From contig NC_006087.1 of NCBI RefSeq assembly GCF_000007665.1, forward strand, positions 930,001 to 994,000: a DNA stretch of 64,000 bases, in the 5' to 3' direction. This document shows, in pieces, positions 35,724-48,026 of the stretch. Position 1 is the stretch's first letter. The number at the start of each line of letters is the position of its first letter. The translations under genes were made by a program, and so were the position numbers. The stretch comes from Leifsonia xyli subsp. xyli str. CTCB07. Lineage in GTDB: Bacteria > Actinomycetota > Actinomycetes > Actinomycetales > Microbacteriaceae. Under the pieces are notes generated by a model. It was given only the letters and a program-made list of their open reading frames with translations, was not told the origin of the DNA and did no database searches.

Positions 35724-37031
35724 CGAAGCTGGACATTGTCCGCCCCGGCGACCCCCGATACGGGCGGCTGCAGCATGTCTATGGCGCTACCGGCACACCC
35801 GCCGCGATCATCCGCCCGGCCACTGCGGGGAGGTGCCCGAGGCCCTTGCCTACGCCCGGAGCCAGGCGGGGCCGTTGTCGATCCGTAGCGGCGGGCGCGG
35901 CATCAGCAGCATCTCCACCAACACGGGCGGCACCGTCATCGACCTCGGTGCCCTCGCGACGATCGAGCGTGTGGGTGAACGGGTCGTCCGGCTCGGGCCT
36001 GGCATGCACTGGGGGCATGTCGCCCGGGTCCTGTATCCGTGGGGGTTCGCGATCAGTTCCGGTGACTCCGGGGATGTCGGCGTCGGGGGACTTGCGACCA
36101 CCGGCGGGCTGGGTCTCATGGGCCGCGCGCACGGTCTGACAATCGATCGGCTCACCGCCGCCGATATCGTCACCGCCGACGGGCGGAAGCTGCACGCCTC
36201 GGCGACGGAGAATCCGGACCTGTTCTGGGCGATCCGTGGTGCGGGCGCCAATGTCGGGATCGTCACCTCGTTCGCGTTCGATGCCTCGCCCACCCCCGTC
36301 GTCGCGCAGGCGACCATCGCCTACCAGGTCCGCCAGGTCGCCTCATTCCTGCAGCAGTGGGGAGAGACCGTCGAGCATGCGCCCCGCGAGATCTCCGCTT
36401 TCCTCTACGTGGGCGCCGGCGCCGCCCCGTTCGCGCAGGCGACCGTCGTGTACGCCGGCGACGGCCCCGCACCGGCCACGCGAGCGCTCGACCGTTCCTG
36501 ACCCTTCCTGGTGTCGTTGGGCAGCGTGCGGCGATCGTCCCCTACGCCGCCGTCCTGGTCGCCGCCGATGCCCCGCACACGGGACAGCAGACCGCTGTCT
36601 CTCACACCGGCCTCGCCGACCACCTCGACTCCGATCTGACCGGACTGGTCGAACAGCTGCTCACCGGCCGTGCTGCCGACATGGTCCACATTCGCTCCGC
36701 CGGGGGTGCGATGAACGACGTTCCCACCGACGCGACTGCGTACGCGCACCGGCACCAGAACTTCTCCGTCACCGCGATCGCCGGGCACCCCTCGGCCGTG
36801 TTCGACGCCGGGTGGGCACCTCTCCCGGCGCGGATGGACGGCATTTACCTCAGCTTCGAGTCCGACCATCTCCTTGGCGACATCGAGCGAGCCTTCCCTC
36901 CCGACACTCTCCGCCGCCTCCGCGCGATCAAGCAGCAATGGGACTCAGACCGGGTCTTCACTCAGAACTTCGACGTCTCCGCGCCCGCCGAGACAGTGTC
37001 GGCCATCACCCATCCAGGAGGAAACCAATGA
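35720..37031 (+). pseudogene. Berberine-bridge-type FAD oxidoreductase, two frameshifts
   Basis: Starts ATG 35720 (MTKLDIVRPGDPRYGRLQHV), shifts near 35830 to the FAD-binding PCMH part (LSIRSGGRGISSIS, GHVARVLYPWGFAISSGDSG, GVGGLATTGGLGLMGRAHG), and shifts again near 36490 for the substrate domain and BBE end (LRRLRAIKQQWDSDRVFTQN). The motif RSGGRG has Arg where many relatives have the His that binds FAD covalently. Ends in ATGA with the next gene. Oxidised a small alcohol or sugar when intact (inference). Confidence 0.82.
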
Positions 37032-37346
37032 CTGTCGCACTCTGGATCTGCGCAGGGATCACCGCTGTCAGCGCGGCGGTGAGCTTCGGCTACTCTATCG
37101 CCGCGCTGCGCGGAGCCGACGGCGATGTATGCCTTCGCGCGCAGCCTCGCGCTGGTCGTGGTTGCTGTGATCGCATTGTTCACCGGAGCAGTGCCATTCG
37201 TCGTCGCCATCGCGATCGCCATGATCATCGTGCAAGGCGTCGACGCCGTGATCGGCGTGGTCATCCGCGACCGGACGAAGACGATCGGCCCCGCGGTCAC
37301 CGCGGTCGCCAACCTCGTCGCACTGGTCTGGCTGCTCGCCAGCTGA
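37028..37346 (+). pseudogene. Small membrane protein, frameshifted
   Basis: MTVALWICAGITAVSAAVSF and SIAALRGADGD are in one frame; at about 37125 the reading moves one base to MYAFARSLALVVVAVIALF, then AIAIAMIIVQGVDAVIGVVI and VANLVALVWLLAS. Restored, it is about 105 aa with four membrane helices, similar in style to DUF4267 proteins found beside SDR and FAD oxidases. Last gene of the MarR operon. Confidence 0.65.
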
Positions 37347-37348
37347 CC

Positions 37349-37813
37349 TCAGACTCCCTCGACAGGCCCGGCATTCGGCGTCGCTTCTGCCGAGCCGGCC
37401 GCCGCCCCACGCCGGATGACCGCGCGGTCGGCGTCCTCGAGTCGATCCAAGAAGTGGGCGCGCACCGACTCGGCATGGACGTGTGCGGCCGCGACGAACT
37501 CGCTTCGCCCCACGGGGGTCAACGTGACCGTGAGCGCGCGTCCGTGGCCCGTTGCCTCCCGCATGATGAGTTGCCGCTGCTCCATCCGCTTGAGCTGATG
37601 GGACAGCCGAGAGGCAGACCACTCCAGCGAACTCGCCAACTCGCCCTGTGGCAGACCGTCGGCCTCGGCCAGCCGCGCCGCCACCTCGAAGTCACTCACC
37701 GACATCGACGACCGCGACGCGAGATCCGCCGCGACTGCAGCAACCACAGTCTCGGACCAGCGGAGAAAGCCCCGCCACGCAGACACGTCTTCCGGCGACA
37801 ATTTCTCAGCCAT
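37349..37813 (-). CDS. MarR-family transcriptional regulator (second)
   Basis: 154 aa, ATG at 37813. DNA-binding helices: MSVSDFEVAARLAEADGL, ELASSLEWSASRLSHQLKRM and wing HGRALTVTLTPVGRS. Divergent from the membrane-protein gene at 37904 with two palindromes between. Its stop lies 2 bp from the stop of the decayed operon. Likely represses itself and the divergent gene in response to a small ligand. Confidence 0.88.
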   Translation of the reverse strand: MAEKLSPEDVSAWRGFLRWSETVVAAVAADLASRSSMSVSDFEVAARLAEADGLPQGELASSLEWSASRLSHQLKRMEQRQLIMREATGHGRALTVTLTPVGRSEFVAAAHVHAESVRAHFLDRLEDADRAVIRRGAAAGSAEATPNAGPVEGV

Positions 37814-37838
37814 GGCCCCTATCCTCTCAGGCGAAAAG

Positions 37839-37882
37839 TTGACACATCAAGTCGCTCGAGGCATACTGACTTGACGCGTCAA
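37839..37882. promoter_or_regulatory. Twin palindromic operators of the MarR regulator
   Basis: TTGACACATCAA at 37839-37850 and the perfect palindrome TTGACGCGTCAA at 37871-37882, 32 bp centre to centre (three helical turns). Both lie in the 90-bp gap between the MarR gene and the divergent membrane-protein gene, where a MarR dimer would block both promoters. Confidence 0.65.
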
Positions 37883-37903
37883 CTTCGGTGGAGGATCATC
37901 GAT

Positions 37904-38903
37904 ATGAATGCGACCGCCCCCTCGGCCCGCCGAGCGTTCTCCCTGCTCTGGTTCCCGTTTTTCTTCGCCGCCGCGTTCCCTGCTCGGCCTGCTCGCGTTT
38001 GCGCCCCCTGCACCCCACGGCCTGGACATCGGCATCGTCCAGGCCGCCGACACGCAGACGCTCCAGTCTGAGCTCCCGGACGGGATCACCCTTGTCGATG
38101 CCGCCACCGCCCCGGACGCGCGCGCCGCGGTCGCATCCGGGGACCTCGCCGCGGCCATCGACGGCAATCAGCTGCTCGTGTCATCCGCCGCCAGCGCCAC
38201 CCGAGCCGACTACCTGACCGCGGTCTTCACCACTGCCCGCCCAGGCCTGGAGCTCATCGATGTCCAGCCTCTCGCCGCCGGCGACGTCTCCGGAGTCGGT
38301 CTGTTCTTCTACGCCCTCCCGAACCTTCTGGTCGGACTGATCACCTCGATCGTGCTCCTGCAGTTCGAGGCCTGGCGGATGCGCGCGAAACTCGCCACCA
38401 TCGCCCTCACCGGCGCTTTCTCCTCCGTCTTCACCTTCGCCTTCGCCACCAGCCTCGACGTGATCCCACCCGACTTCGCCCTCCTCGGCTACGTGTTCCT
38501 GCTGACCCAGGCGATCGAATGGCTCACCACCGTCGCCGCCCTGCACGTCAAGCACTTCTTCATGCCGATCGCCATGACCTTCGTGCTCCTCCTGGGCATC
38601 CCCACCTCCGGCGCCACCGTCAGCAGCGACATGCTCCCGACCTGGCTCGCCGCCATCGGCGACTGGCACCCCTTCGCCCAGTTCATCATCCTCACCCGCG
38701 CCGACGCCTACCTCGGCAGCGACGCCATCCGCCCCATCCTGGTCCTCACCGGCCGGGCGGTACTCGGCGCGACCCTGCTCTGGTTCCACGTGCGCGCGAC
38801 CCACCGTACCCAGACCCGAAACCAGGACTCCGCGCAGGCAGCGTCCGCCCTCGTGCCTACGGACAGTCCTTCACCGTTCAGTTTGTACAATTCGGAAACG
38901 TAG
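37904..38903 (+). pseudogene. ABC-2/YhgE-like membrane protein, frameshifted
   Basis: GGTGGAGG precedes the ATG at 37904. The first helix starts FSLLWFPFFFAAAF, where an extra C at about 37981 shifts the frame; the rest follows in the next frame (LLGLLAFAPPAPHGLDIGIV, then an extracellular domain LVDAATAPDARAAVASGDL, then five helices). One helix outside, an outer loop and a C-terminal membrane block is the layout of YhgE/Pip and ABC-2 permeases. About 333 aa when restored. Regulated by the divergent MarR. Confidence 0.72.
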
Positions 38904-39754
38904 CGTTGCTGACGCGTTGCTGGCGAACGATGGCCAGCGGTTCGCGGTCTTTCCGTCGACGGGTGCCAGATTCAATGCGACCACGCATGTGCGATCACCC
39001 CGGCCATCGCGTCTCCTCGCAGGAGTGGCTGGGTCAGGTGTTCGAGACCCACGGCCAGTCGTTCGATCGGCTACGGTGATTCGAACTGCAGCTGGGTGGG
39101 GAGGTTTCCTGACGAAGCGAACTGCCTGGATTGCCACGTTCCGGTTTGCTGAGCCCCTGGTCTATCCGGCCTGCCCTTGCCGGACTAGGGGCTTCAGGCT
39201 GCGATCGCTGTCGGTGGCGCTGTCGTCACGCTCATCGGATTCGTGGTCTTCGGGATTCGGATTGCCGGCACTGATCAGCGTCTGACGAAGAACCTCGTGA
39301 TTGGTCGAGTCCGCGACTCGCGTGGGCTCCCGCAGGGAAGGCAAAACGAACGACTCAACGTAGAGCGTTCGCGTCCATAGTCACGGCAGCGGGTCTCGTT
39401 GCGCTCGGCATGACGCCGGCGCACGCGACCGCTGCCAGCACCGTGAGTGAGTCCGGGTCCGCTCTATTCGCGCATGAGCGTCACGAAGGCTTGGGCGGCT
39501 GCGGTGCTTGCCACCGTCGGTGACGGCCGCGTCGCCACCGTCCCTCCGTCTTCGGCGAGGAACGCCGTGTCACTGTCCCGTCGCAGAACTCCCGGCCGGA
39601 CCGGGCGCGGCGCTGCCTGGCCCGGCGGTCCGCGTCGCTCATCGCGGTGCGGGTCGCCGGGCCTGAAGCGTCCGGGCCGAGATGACCTCGCCTTCCCGCA
39701 CGAGAGCGGTCAGGACGATCGAGACGGCGGTCGTACTGACCTCGGTTGAGACGG
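38904..39754. other. Decayed stretch without an intact gene
   Basis: Plus-strand fragments remain: AIAVGGAVVTLIGFVVFGIR (39196-39255), a membrane-anchor-like helix followed by charges, and AFASIVTAAGLVALGMTPAH (39364-39423), a signal-peptide-like segment ending AHATAAS. They look like the end and start of exported-protein genes whose bodies are gone. I see no start with RBS, no RNA gene and no element ends. Confidence 0.5.
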
Positions 39755-40930
39755 CTACCCTCGCCAAGGACCATTCTGTGCCCTCGGGATGGAGCGCATC
39801 GCCTCGCCGCCCGATTTTGGCGTATCGCCCTTCGACGTGGATCCGAGCAGCTCAGGAGCTCTGACGCTCACGGAACCGATCGCTACGCGGTTGTTGCGGC
39901 CAGTGGCCACGCGGTTCCTGCGCCCCGCGGGGAGCAGCTGCGTGCTTTTCTGGGCGTTCCCCCCGGCCAGACTCGGCACGGGGCCAGGACGCGACCCCAC
40001 GCGGTGTCGCAGCCCTGGATCATAGGGGGAACCGGGGAGGTGACGGGCGACACGGCGACCGGTTCGGCCGGCGCCGTTCACGTTCATGAACACCACACCG
40101 AACGTCACGAGCGCGGCCGCCAGCACCACAACGGGGAGCATAACGTTGAGCCCGGTGAAAGGCAGGCCGATACCGGGGGTTGTCGCGCGGTTTGGGGACG
40201 AGAGGGCCGCTATGTTCAGCCCTTTCATCGTTGGCGATTGCGAGCAGGCCTGGGTGGAGGCGAAGGCGGTGTGGTTGCTCTGGCCGGTCGGTGGGCTCAC
40301 CGCCAGTGGGGCTTTCCTGGCCATCGGGATCCTCTTCGCCTTCGGCGCGATTCTCACGAAGGGGGCGCTGTTCGATCTCAGCATGCCGGTTACGGTGGGG
40401 ACGCTGTCCGATTCCGGGGTGTTTTTCGTCACGGGGGGTGCTGCGATACCCGGGTTCGGGATGTTGTTCGAACTCGGGGTGTTGTTCCGTCTCGGGTCGT
40501 TACCCGGCTTCGAGGTGTTGTCCGGCTTCTGAGGCGTGCTTGGCGTGGGTGTGTTGGAGCCGTCGGAATTGGATTTGCATACCGGGGGCTCACCGCCCTC
40601 GCCGTAGTGGTAGTTAGTGCCACCGTACTGCACCCACACGATGCACTCGCCGGGGGCCAGGTCGATGGGCAGGAATGTCTTGCCGATGTAGACACCGCCC
40701 GGCTGATTGTTGTTCGGGTCGAAGTGGACGCCGCCGCTGCGGAGCGTTGTGCGGTAGTTCACGTGCCCTCCCGCCTGAAAAGTGCTCCCGTCTGTGAGAG
40801 TCACGCCGGCGGAGGTCACAGTGTAAGGTGGGGCCGCGGCGGCGTCGGCGGCGACGTTTCCGCTCACGACGGTGGCCCCGAGCACGGAGAGGGCCAAGCT
40901 CCCGCGAATCAGGATGCGGTACAGGCTCAT
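39755..40930 (-). CDS. LPxTG-type surface protein with abnormal C-terminal extension
   Basis: 391 aa. A signal peptide (residues 1-32, ILIRGSLALSVLGATVVSG) is followed by a 90-residue domain (TLTDGSTFQAGGHVNYRTTL, PGECIVWVQYGGTNYHYGEG), then an Asn/Pro/Ser-rich wall-spanning stretch (120-250). LPFTG lies at 256-260, followed by a helix (MLPVVVLAAALVTFGVVF) and basic residues RTGRR. Sorted proteins end there, but this one runs on for about 98 residues of Arg/Gly-rich text, so the original stop is probably lost. A role in plant-surface contact is possible but not shown. Confidence 0.6.
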   Translation of the reverse strand: MSLYRILIRGSLALSVLGATVVSGNVAADAAAAPPYTVTSAGVTLTDGSTFQAGGHVNYRTTLRSGGVHFDPNNNQPGGVYIGKTFLPIDLAPGECIVWVQYGGTNYHYGEGGEPPVCKSNSDGSNTPTPSTPQKPDNTSKPGNDPRRNNTPSSNNIPNPGIAAPPVTKNTPESDSVPTVTGMLRSNSAPFVRIAPKAKRIPMARKAPLAVSPPTGQSNHTAFASTQACSQSPTMKGLNIAALSSPNRATTPGIGLPFTGLNVMLPVVVLAAALVTFGVVFMNVNGAGRTGRRVARHLPGSPYDPGLRHRVGSRPGPVPSLAGGNAQKSTQLLPAGRRNRVATGRNNRVAIGSVSVRAPELLGSTSKGDTPKSGGEAMRSIPRAQNGPWRG

Positions 40931-43446
<2,516 letters not shown>

Positions 43447-43744
43447 CGCCCCCTCGATTCGCCATCGCTGCGAGCGGGCTGATAGCGTCGAAGGCGTCCT
43501 CGGATGCCGCCTGGCAGTGTCCGGGGCCGTGAACCCAGCCCGCGACCCGGGCCGTGCGGCCGCACCTGTGGTCCGGCCTGGAGCGTATGGTCTGCCGGCG
43601 TGGGCGCACCCCGATGGTCGCGCCCGCGGAGGGATTCGTGCGGAGAGCCCGTGCTGGAGTCCTGATTTCTCCGCCGCACGCCGCCGACCCGGGCACAACC
43701 ACTGAGCGCGTGCCGCCGCCGGGTGTGCTCGCCGCGGAGAACTA
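43447..43744. other. Intergenic region, no gene seen
   Basis: 298 bp between sufU and the betaine-transporter operon. Short ORFs on both strands are shadows by composition. GGAGA at the right end is the RBS of the ATPase gene. Confidence 0.4.
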
Positions 43745-44255
43745 GTGAGCGAATCCATCGCCGTCGAGGCGAAGAATGTCTTCAAGGTGTTCGGACGCAA
43801 GCCCGGGGAAGCCCTCCGCCGCCCGCGCGAGGGGACGGAAGTGACCGCGCTCGGAACGGCCGCCGTCATTGACGCGTCGCTGGCCGTCCGGCGTGGGGAG
43901 ATCTTCGTCGTCATGGGCCTGTCCGGGTCGGGCAAGTCCACCCTCATCCGCCTGCTGAACGGTCTGCTGGAGCCGACAGCGGGCGAGGTGGCGGTCATGG
44001 GCGCCACGATCACCGGGCTGACCGGCAAGCGGCTCCGGGAGGTGCGGCAGCGTCACATCTCGATGTGTCTTCCAGCACTTCGCCCTGCTGCCGCACCGTA
44101 CCGTGCTCGACAACATCGCCTTCGGCCTCGACAAGGGCGTGCCCGCCGCCGTCCGCCGTGAGAAGGCCGCGGAGGTCCTCGACCTCGTCGGCCTCGGCGG
44201 CTGGGGCGGCAAGCTCACCGGTGAGCTCTCCGGCGGGATGCAGCAGCGTGTCGGC

Positions 44256-45254
44256 CTAGGTGTGATGTCCAGGGAGGTTGTTGTCGATTCTGCTAATGGG
44301 TGGGGCTCTGATGGCGGAGTGGTGCTGGTGATGATTGTAGAAGTGGGGCCAGCCGGGGAGTGCTTCTCGTCGTTCGGCCTCTGAACCATAGAACTGGGCG
44401 TAGGCCCAGCCGTCGGCGAGTGTGCGGTGGAAGCGTTTGATCTTCCCGTTGGTCTGTGGTCGGTATGGTCGGGTCTTCTTCGCCCTGATCCCGAGCTCTG
44501 TGCAGGCGTCTCGCCAGGCGTAGGACTTGTAGGCGGAGCCGTTGTCCGAGAGGACGAGTTCGACGCTGACATCCCGGTCGGCGAACCAGGCGACAGCACG
44601 CCGCAGGACACCGATCGCGGTGTCCGCCTTCTCGTCGGAGCAGATCTCGGCGTAGGCGACGCGGGAGTGGTCGTCGATGATCGTGTAGACGAACACGGTG
44701 CCCAACCGTGGCTCGTAGCGGTGGTTCCTGCTCTTCGTGCGGGTGGCGGTCGCTTCCCGGTTGCGTTCGCCCTGGACGCGGCCGACGAATCGTCAGCCGC
44801 CGCCGTCGGGGATGTTGCCGAACTTCGTCACGTCGACATGGATCAGCGATCCAGGGTGGTCGTGCTCGTAGCGACGGATCGGCTCGCCCGTGACCCGATC
44901 AATGGTGCAGAGCCGGTTGATGCGGCAGCACACCAGGACGGCGTGGACGGTCGAGGCGGGAAGGCCAAGCTCGCCGGCGATCTGCACCGGCCCCAGGCGT
45001 CGTCGCCACCTCGCCCGCACGATCCGCTTGAGCACGGGCAACGGCGTCCGCGTTGGCATCGATCGTGGGCGGCTAGACCGGTCGGTCATCCCTCCCGTGC
45101 CTTCGGCGCGGAACCTCGCCGCCCATTTCCGCGCGGTAACGGGCGAGACCATAAACATCTTCGCTGCGACGGAGACCAGCCAATGGTCCTCGACGATGAG
45201 CCTGGCAAGGCGCAGACGAGCGCGCGGTGTGAGAGCAGCGTTAACGTGGGACAC
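44256..45254 (-). pseudogene. IS481-family transposase, nonsense and active-site change
   Basis: ATG at 45254: HTH part ARLIVEDHWLVSVAAKMF and SPVTARKWAARF, then the rve-type core. IHVDVTKFGNIPDGGG ends in TGA (44793-44795) where relatives have Trp; the same frame continues RFVGRVQGERNR to SDNGSAYKSYAWR and RPYRPQTNGKIKRFHRTL. The Asp-35-Glu position holds Lys (KIKRF instead of KIERF). The stop TAG at 44256-44258 lies in the target duplication, not in the element. Dead by two changes. Confidence 0.85.
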
Positions 45255-45371
45255 GAAGGCCTCCTGGATCGTGAAGCGGTTGAACTGAACAGCTCCACTT
45301 CACAACCGGAGGCCCTCGCCCCTCAACTCCTCACGACCGTATCGCCGAAACAACCCCCCTGGACATCACAC
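44260..45371 (-). mobile_element. IS481-family insertion sequence, 1112 bp, with CTAG target duplication
   Basis: Terminal repeats begin GTGTGATGTCCAGGGAGGTTG on the left and GTGTGATGTCCAGGGGGGTT (reverse complement) on the right, nearly perfect. CTAG is duplicated at 44256-44259 and 45372-45375. Removing the element and one CTAG restores the proV frame around the junction, so insertion was simple with no deletion. Confidence 0.92.
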
Positions 45372-46138
45372 CTAGGGCGCGCGCTCGCCGCCGACACCGA
45401 CGTCCTGCTGATGGACGAGGCGTTCTCGGCGCTCGACCCGCTCATCCGGCGCGAGATGCAGGAGCAGTTACTCGAACTCCAGGCCAAGCTCGGCAAGACG
45501 ATCGTCTTCATCACCCACGATCTCAACGAGGCGATGCTCCTCGGCGATCGCATCGCCGTCATGCGCGACGGCCGCATCGTTCAGACCGGGACGCCGGAGG
45601 AAATCCTGACCGATCCGGCGAACGATTACGTCGCCAGCTTCGTCCAGGATGTCGACCGTGCCCGTGTGCTCACCGCCGCGAGTGTCATGGAGCCCGCACG
45701 CTCTCTCGTTACCGTCGCAGGCGGACCCCGCGCGGCCATGCGCACCATGCGCGACCTGCAGACCTCGGCCGCGTTCGTCGTCGGCCAGGGCCGCACCCTG
45801 CTCGGGGCCGTCCGCGACCACGACGTGATGCGCCAGGTTCGCGAAGGACGCGGGGACCTCACCGAGGTGATCGACAGCGACATCGCCTCGGTCTTCCGCG
45901 ACGAGGTGCTCAGCGAGCTGGTCGAGCCGTCCGCCGGCAGCGCTCTGCCCCTGGCTGTGGTGGACGAGCGCCATCGCCTGCTCGGCGTCATCCCGCGCGT
46001 CACCCTGCTCGCGGCCCTCGGCAATGTGACGAGTGACACCGCCGAGATCCCGGTCGTGGTCGAACCGCCCGCGACCGTCTCCGCGCACGCGATGACCCTG
46101 GCTCTGAGAGAGTCCGTCGAGACTGTGAGGACGAGCGC

Positions 46139-47854
46139 ATGAGCTTCCGTCTCCCGCTCGGCGACGTGGCCTCCCACGCCGTCGATGTCGTGACCGTCGC
46201 CCTCGGCGGCTTGGGGGAGTTCGACGCGGTCCGTGCCGTCTTCGGCGGCCTCTACGCCGGGGTGGACTGGGTGCTCCAGACCCCGCCTTTCTGGGGCGTC
46301 ATCCTCCTCTTCGCGATCCTTGGCGTGTGGCTGCGTGGCTCGGTCTTCGGTGCGGGGACGACGGCCAGGTTGCTCCTCATCGCCAGTGTCGGCCAGTGGG
46401 CGAACGCGATGGACACCCTCGCACTCGTCCTCGTCTCCGCCGCGGCCGCCATCGCTCTGAGCCTGCCGCTCGGTATCCTGGCGGCCCGGTCGAAAACCGC
46501 TTCGGCGATCATCCGGCCGGTGCTCGACCTCATGCAGACGATGTCCGCGTTCGTGTATCTGATCCCCGCGCTCATCCTGTTTCGCATCGGCGTGGTTCCC
46601 GGCATGGTCGCGACGATCGTGTTCGCGATGGCGCCGGGCGTGCGGCTCACCGAACTCGGCATCCGCGGTGTGGACCACGAACTCGTGGAGGCCGGGCGCG
46701 CCTTCGGCTCCTCGCCCAGCCGCATCCTGCGGCAGATTCAGCTGCCGCTGGCTCTGCCGTCCATCCTGGCCGGTGTGAACCAGGTCATCATGCTCTCGCT
46801 CTCGATGGTGGTCATCGCCGGTATGGTCGGCGCCGGCGGTCTCGGCCGCGATATCGTCCAGGCGCTCAGCCGGGTGGATGTCGGGCTGGGATTCGAGGCC
46901 GGGGTGGCCGTGGTCATCCTCGCGATCGTCCTCGACCGGCTCACCGCCGCCATGGGCAACGCGCGGCGGCGTATGCCGAAGCGGGCACTCGCCGTGCTCG
47001 GCGCCGCTCTTCTCGTCGTGATCGCCGGCACCGCGGTGACCGCGGCCTCCACGGCGGGCGGCGGCAAAGGCACCGTGAAGGTCGCCGTCTTCAACGGCTG
47101 GCCGGAGGGTGAGGCCGCCTCCTATCTCTGGAAGCATGTGCTCCAGCGGAAGGGCTACGACGTCGACTTCGAGTACGCTGACGCCGGTCCGGCCTTCGCC
47201 GGCCTCAGCACCGGCGACTACGATGTGGCCTTCGATGGCTGGCTGCCGACGACGCACGCGCAGTATCTGACGAAGTACGGAGCGTCGCTGACCGATCTCG
47301 GTTCCTGGAACGACGAGGCCAAGCTGACCATCGCGGTCAACAAGGACGCGCCCATCGACTCCCTCGACCAGCTCGCTGCCCACGCGAGCGACTTCGGCGG
47401 CCGGCTCGTCGGCGTCGAGCCGGGGGCGGGCCTCACCGATCTGACCGAGAACACCGTCATCCCGGCCTACGGGCTGCAGAAGCTGGACTTTGTGACCTCG
47501 TCGACGCCGGCCATGCTCGCCGAGCTGACGGCGGCCATGAAGAGCGGCGATGACATCGCCGTCACCCTGTGGCGGCCCCACTGGACCTACGACGAGTTCG
47601 ACCTCAAAGACCTCAAGGATCCGCGCGGCGCGCTCGGGACGGCCGAGTCCATCCACTCGATCGCCTCGAAGGGCTTCGTCGAGGAGTTCCCCGAGGTCGC
47701 CGGTTGGGTCAGGGGATTCCGGCTGAACTCCGAACTGCTCTACTCCCTGGAGAATGCGCTCTTCAACAGCGGCTCCGGCTCTCAGGACTACGACCGGATT
47801 GTGGAGAAATGGATGTCCAAGCACACGGACTATGTGGAGTCGCTGACCGGCTGA
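46139..47854 (+). CDS. Glycine betaine transporter, fused permease and substrate-binding protein
   Basis: 571 aa. Residues 40-290 are a ProW/OpuAB permease with about six helices and the EAA loop [20 protein letters not shown] (about 185). A further helix near 285-305 leads to an OpuAC-type binding domain (310-571: [45 protein letters not shown], with Trp residues for a quaternary-ammonium box). The fusion resembles Lactococcus OpuABC. Intact, but its only ATPase in the operon is broken. Confidence 0.9.
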   Translation: MSFRLPLGDVASHAVDVVTVALGGLGEFDAVRAVFGGLYAGVDWVLQTPPFWGVILLFAILGVWLRGSVFGAGTTARLLLIASVGQWANAMDTLALVLVSAAAAIALSLPLGILAARSKTASAIIRPVLDLMQTMSAFVYLIPALILFRIGVVPGMVATIVFAMAPGVRLTELGIRGVDHELVEAGRAFGSSPSRILRQIQLPLALPSILAGVNQVIMLSLSMVVIAGMVGAGGLGRDIVQALSRVDVGLGFEAGVAVVILAIVLDRLTAAMGNARRRMPKRALAVLGAALLVVIAGTAVTAASTAGGGKGTVKVAVFNGWPEGEAASYLWKHVLQRKGYDVDFEYADAGPAFAGLSTGDYDVAFDGWLPTTHAQYLTKYGASLTDLGSWNDEAKLTIAVNKDAPIDSLDQLAAHASDFGGRLVGVEPGAGLTDLTENTVIPAYGLQKLDFVTSSTPAMLAELTAAMKSGDDIAVTLWRPHWTYDEFDLKDLKDPRGALGTAESIHSIASKGFVEEFPEVAGWVRGFRLNSELLYSLENALFNSGSGSQDYDRIVEKWMSKHTDYVESLTG

Positions 47855-48026
47855 CAGCGCCTTCTCCCGCCCCGCTTCGCCGGATGACGGGGGCCTCCGC
47901 CGGCGAGTCTTCCTCTGAGAGGGCTGCTCTGCCCCGCACGGACATGATCGTCACCTGCCCCGAGGGGCGCTCGTCTCCAGCGGCGGCCAGCCCGGATGCC
48001 GGCGTCGCCTGCGCCGGCTCCGGGCT

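Larger units (their letters stand above)
43745..46142 (+). pseudogene. proV: Glycine betaine/proline ABC transporter ATPase, frameshifted and split by an IS
   Basis: GTG start at 43745. ProV/OpuAA layout: Walker A MGLSGSGKST (about 58-67), then an extra T at about 44067 moves the frame ([16 protein letters not shown] follows). The signature [12 protein letters not shown] is followed at once by the IS481-type element. After it, RALAADTDVLLMDEAFSALD (Walker B), FITHDLNEA (switch His) and two CBS domains run to the TGA at 46142. Joining at CTAG gives GLGRALA exactly. The element alone would inactivate it; the frameshift shows further decay. ATGA overlap with the permease gene. Confidence 0.9.

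Noticed and set aside
38917..39285. 122-codon plus-strand ORF
   Set aside because: No RBS, no motif, mixed composition; only an anchor-like segment in another frame seems meaningful.
45626..47824. 732-codon minus-strand frame across the transporter
   Set aside because: Asp/Glu/Arg/Gly shadow of the ProV-ProW frame.
47855..48026. Possible small gene between the transporter and photolyase
   Set aside because: Frames on both strands lack starts with RBS and family similarity.
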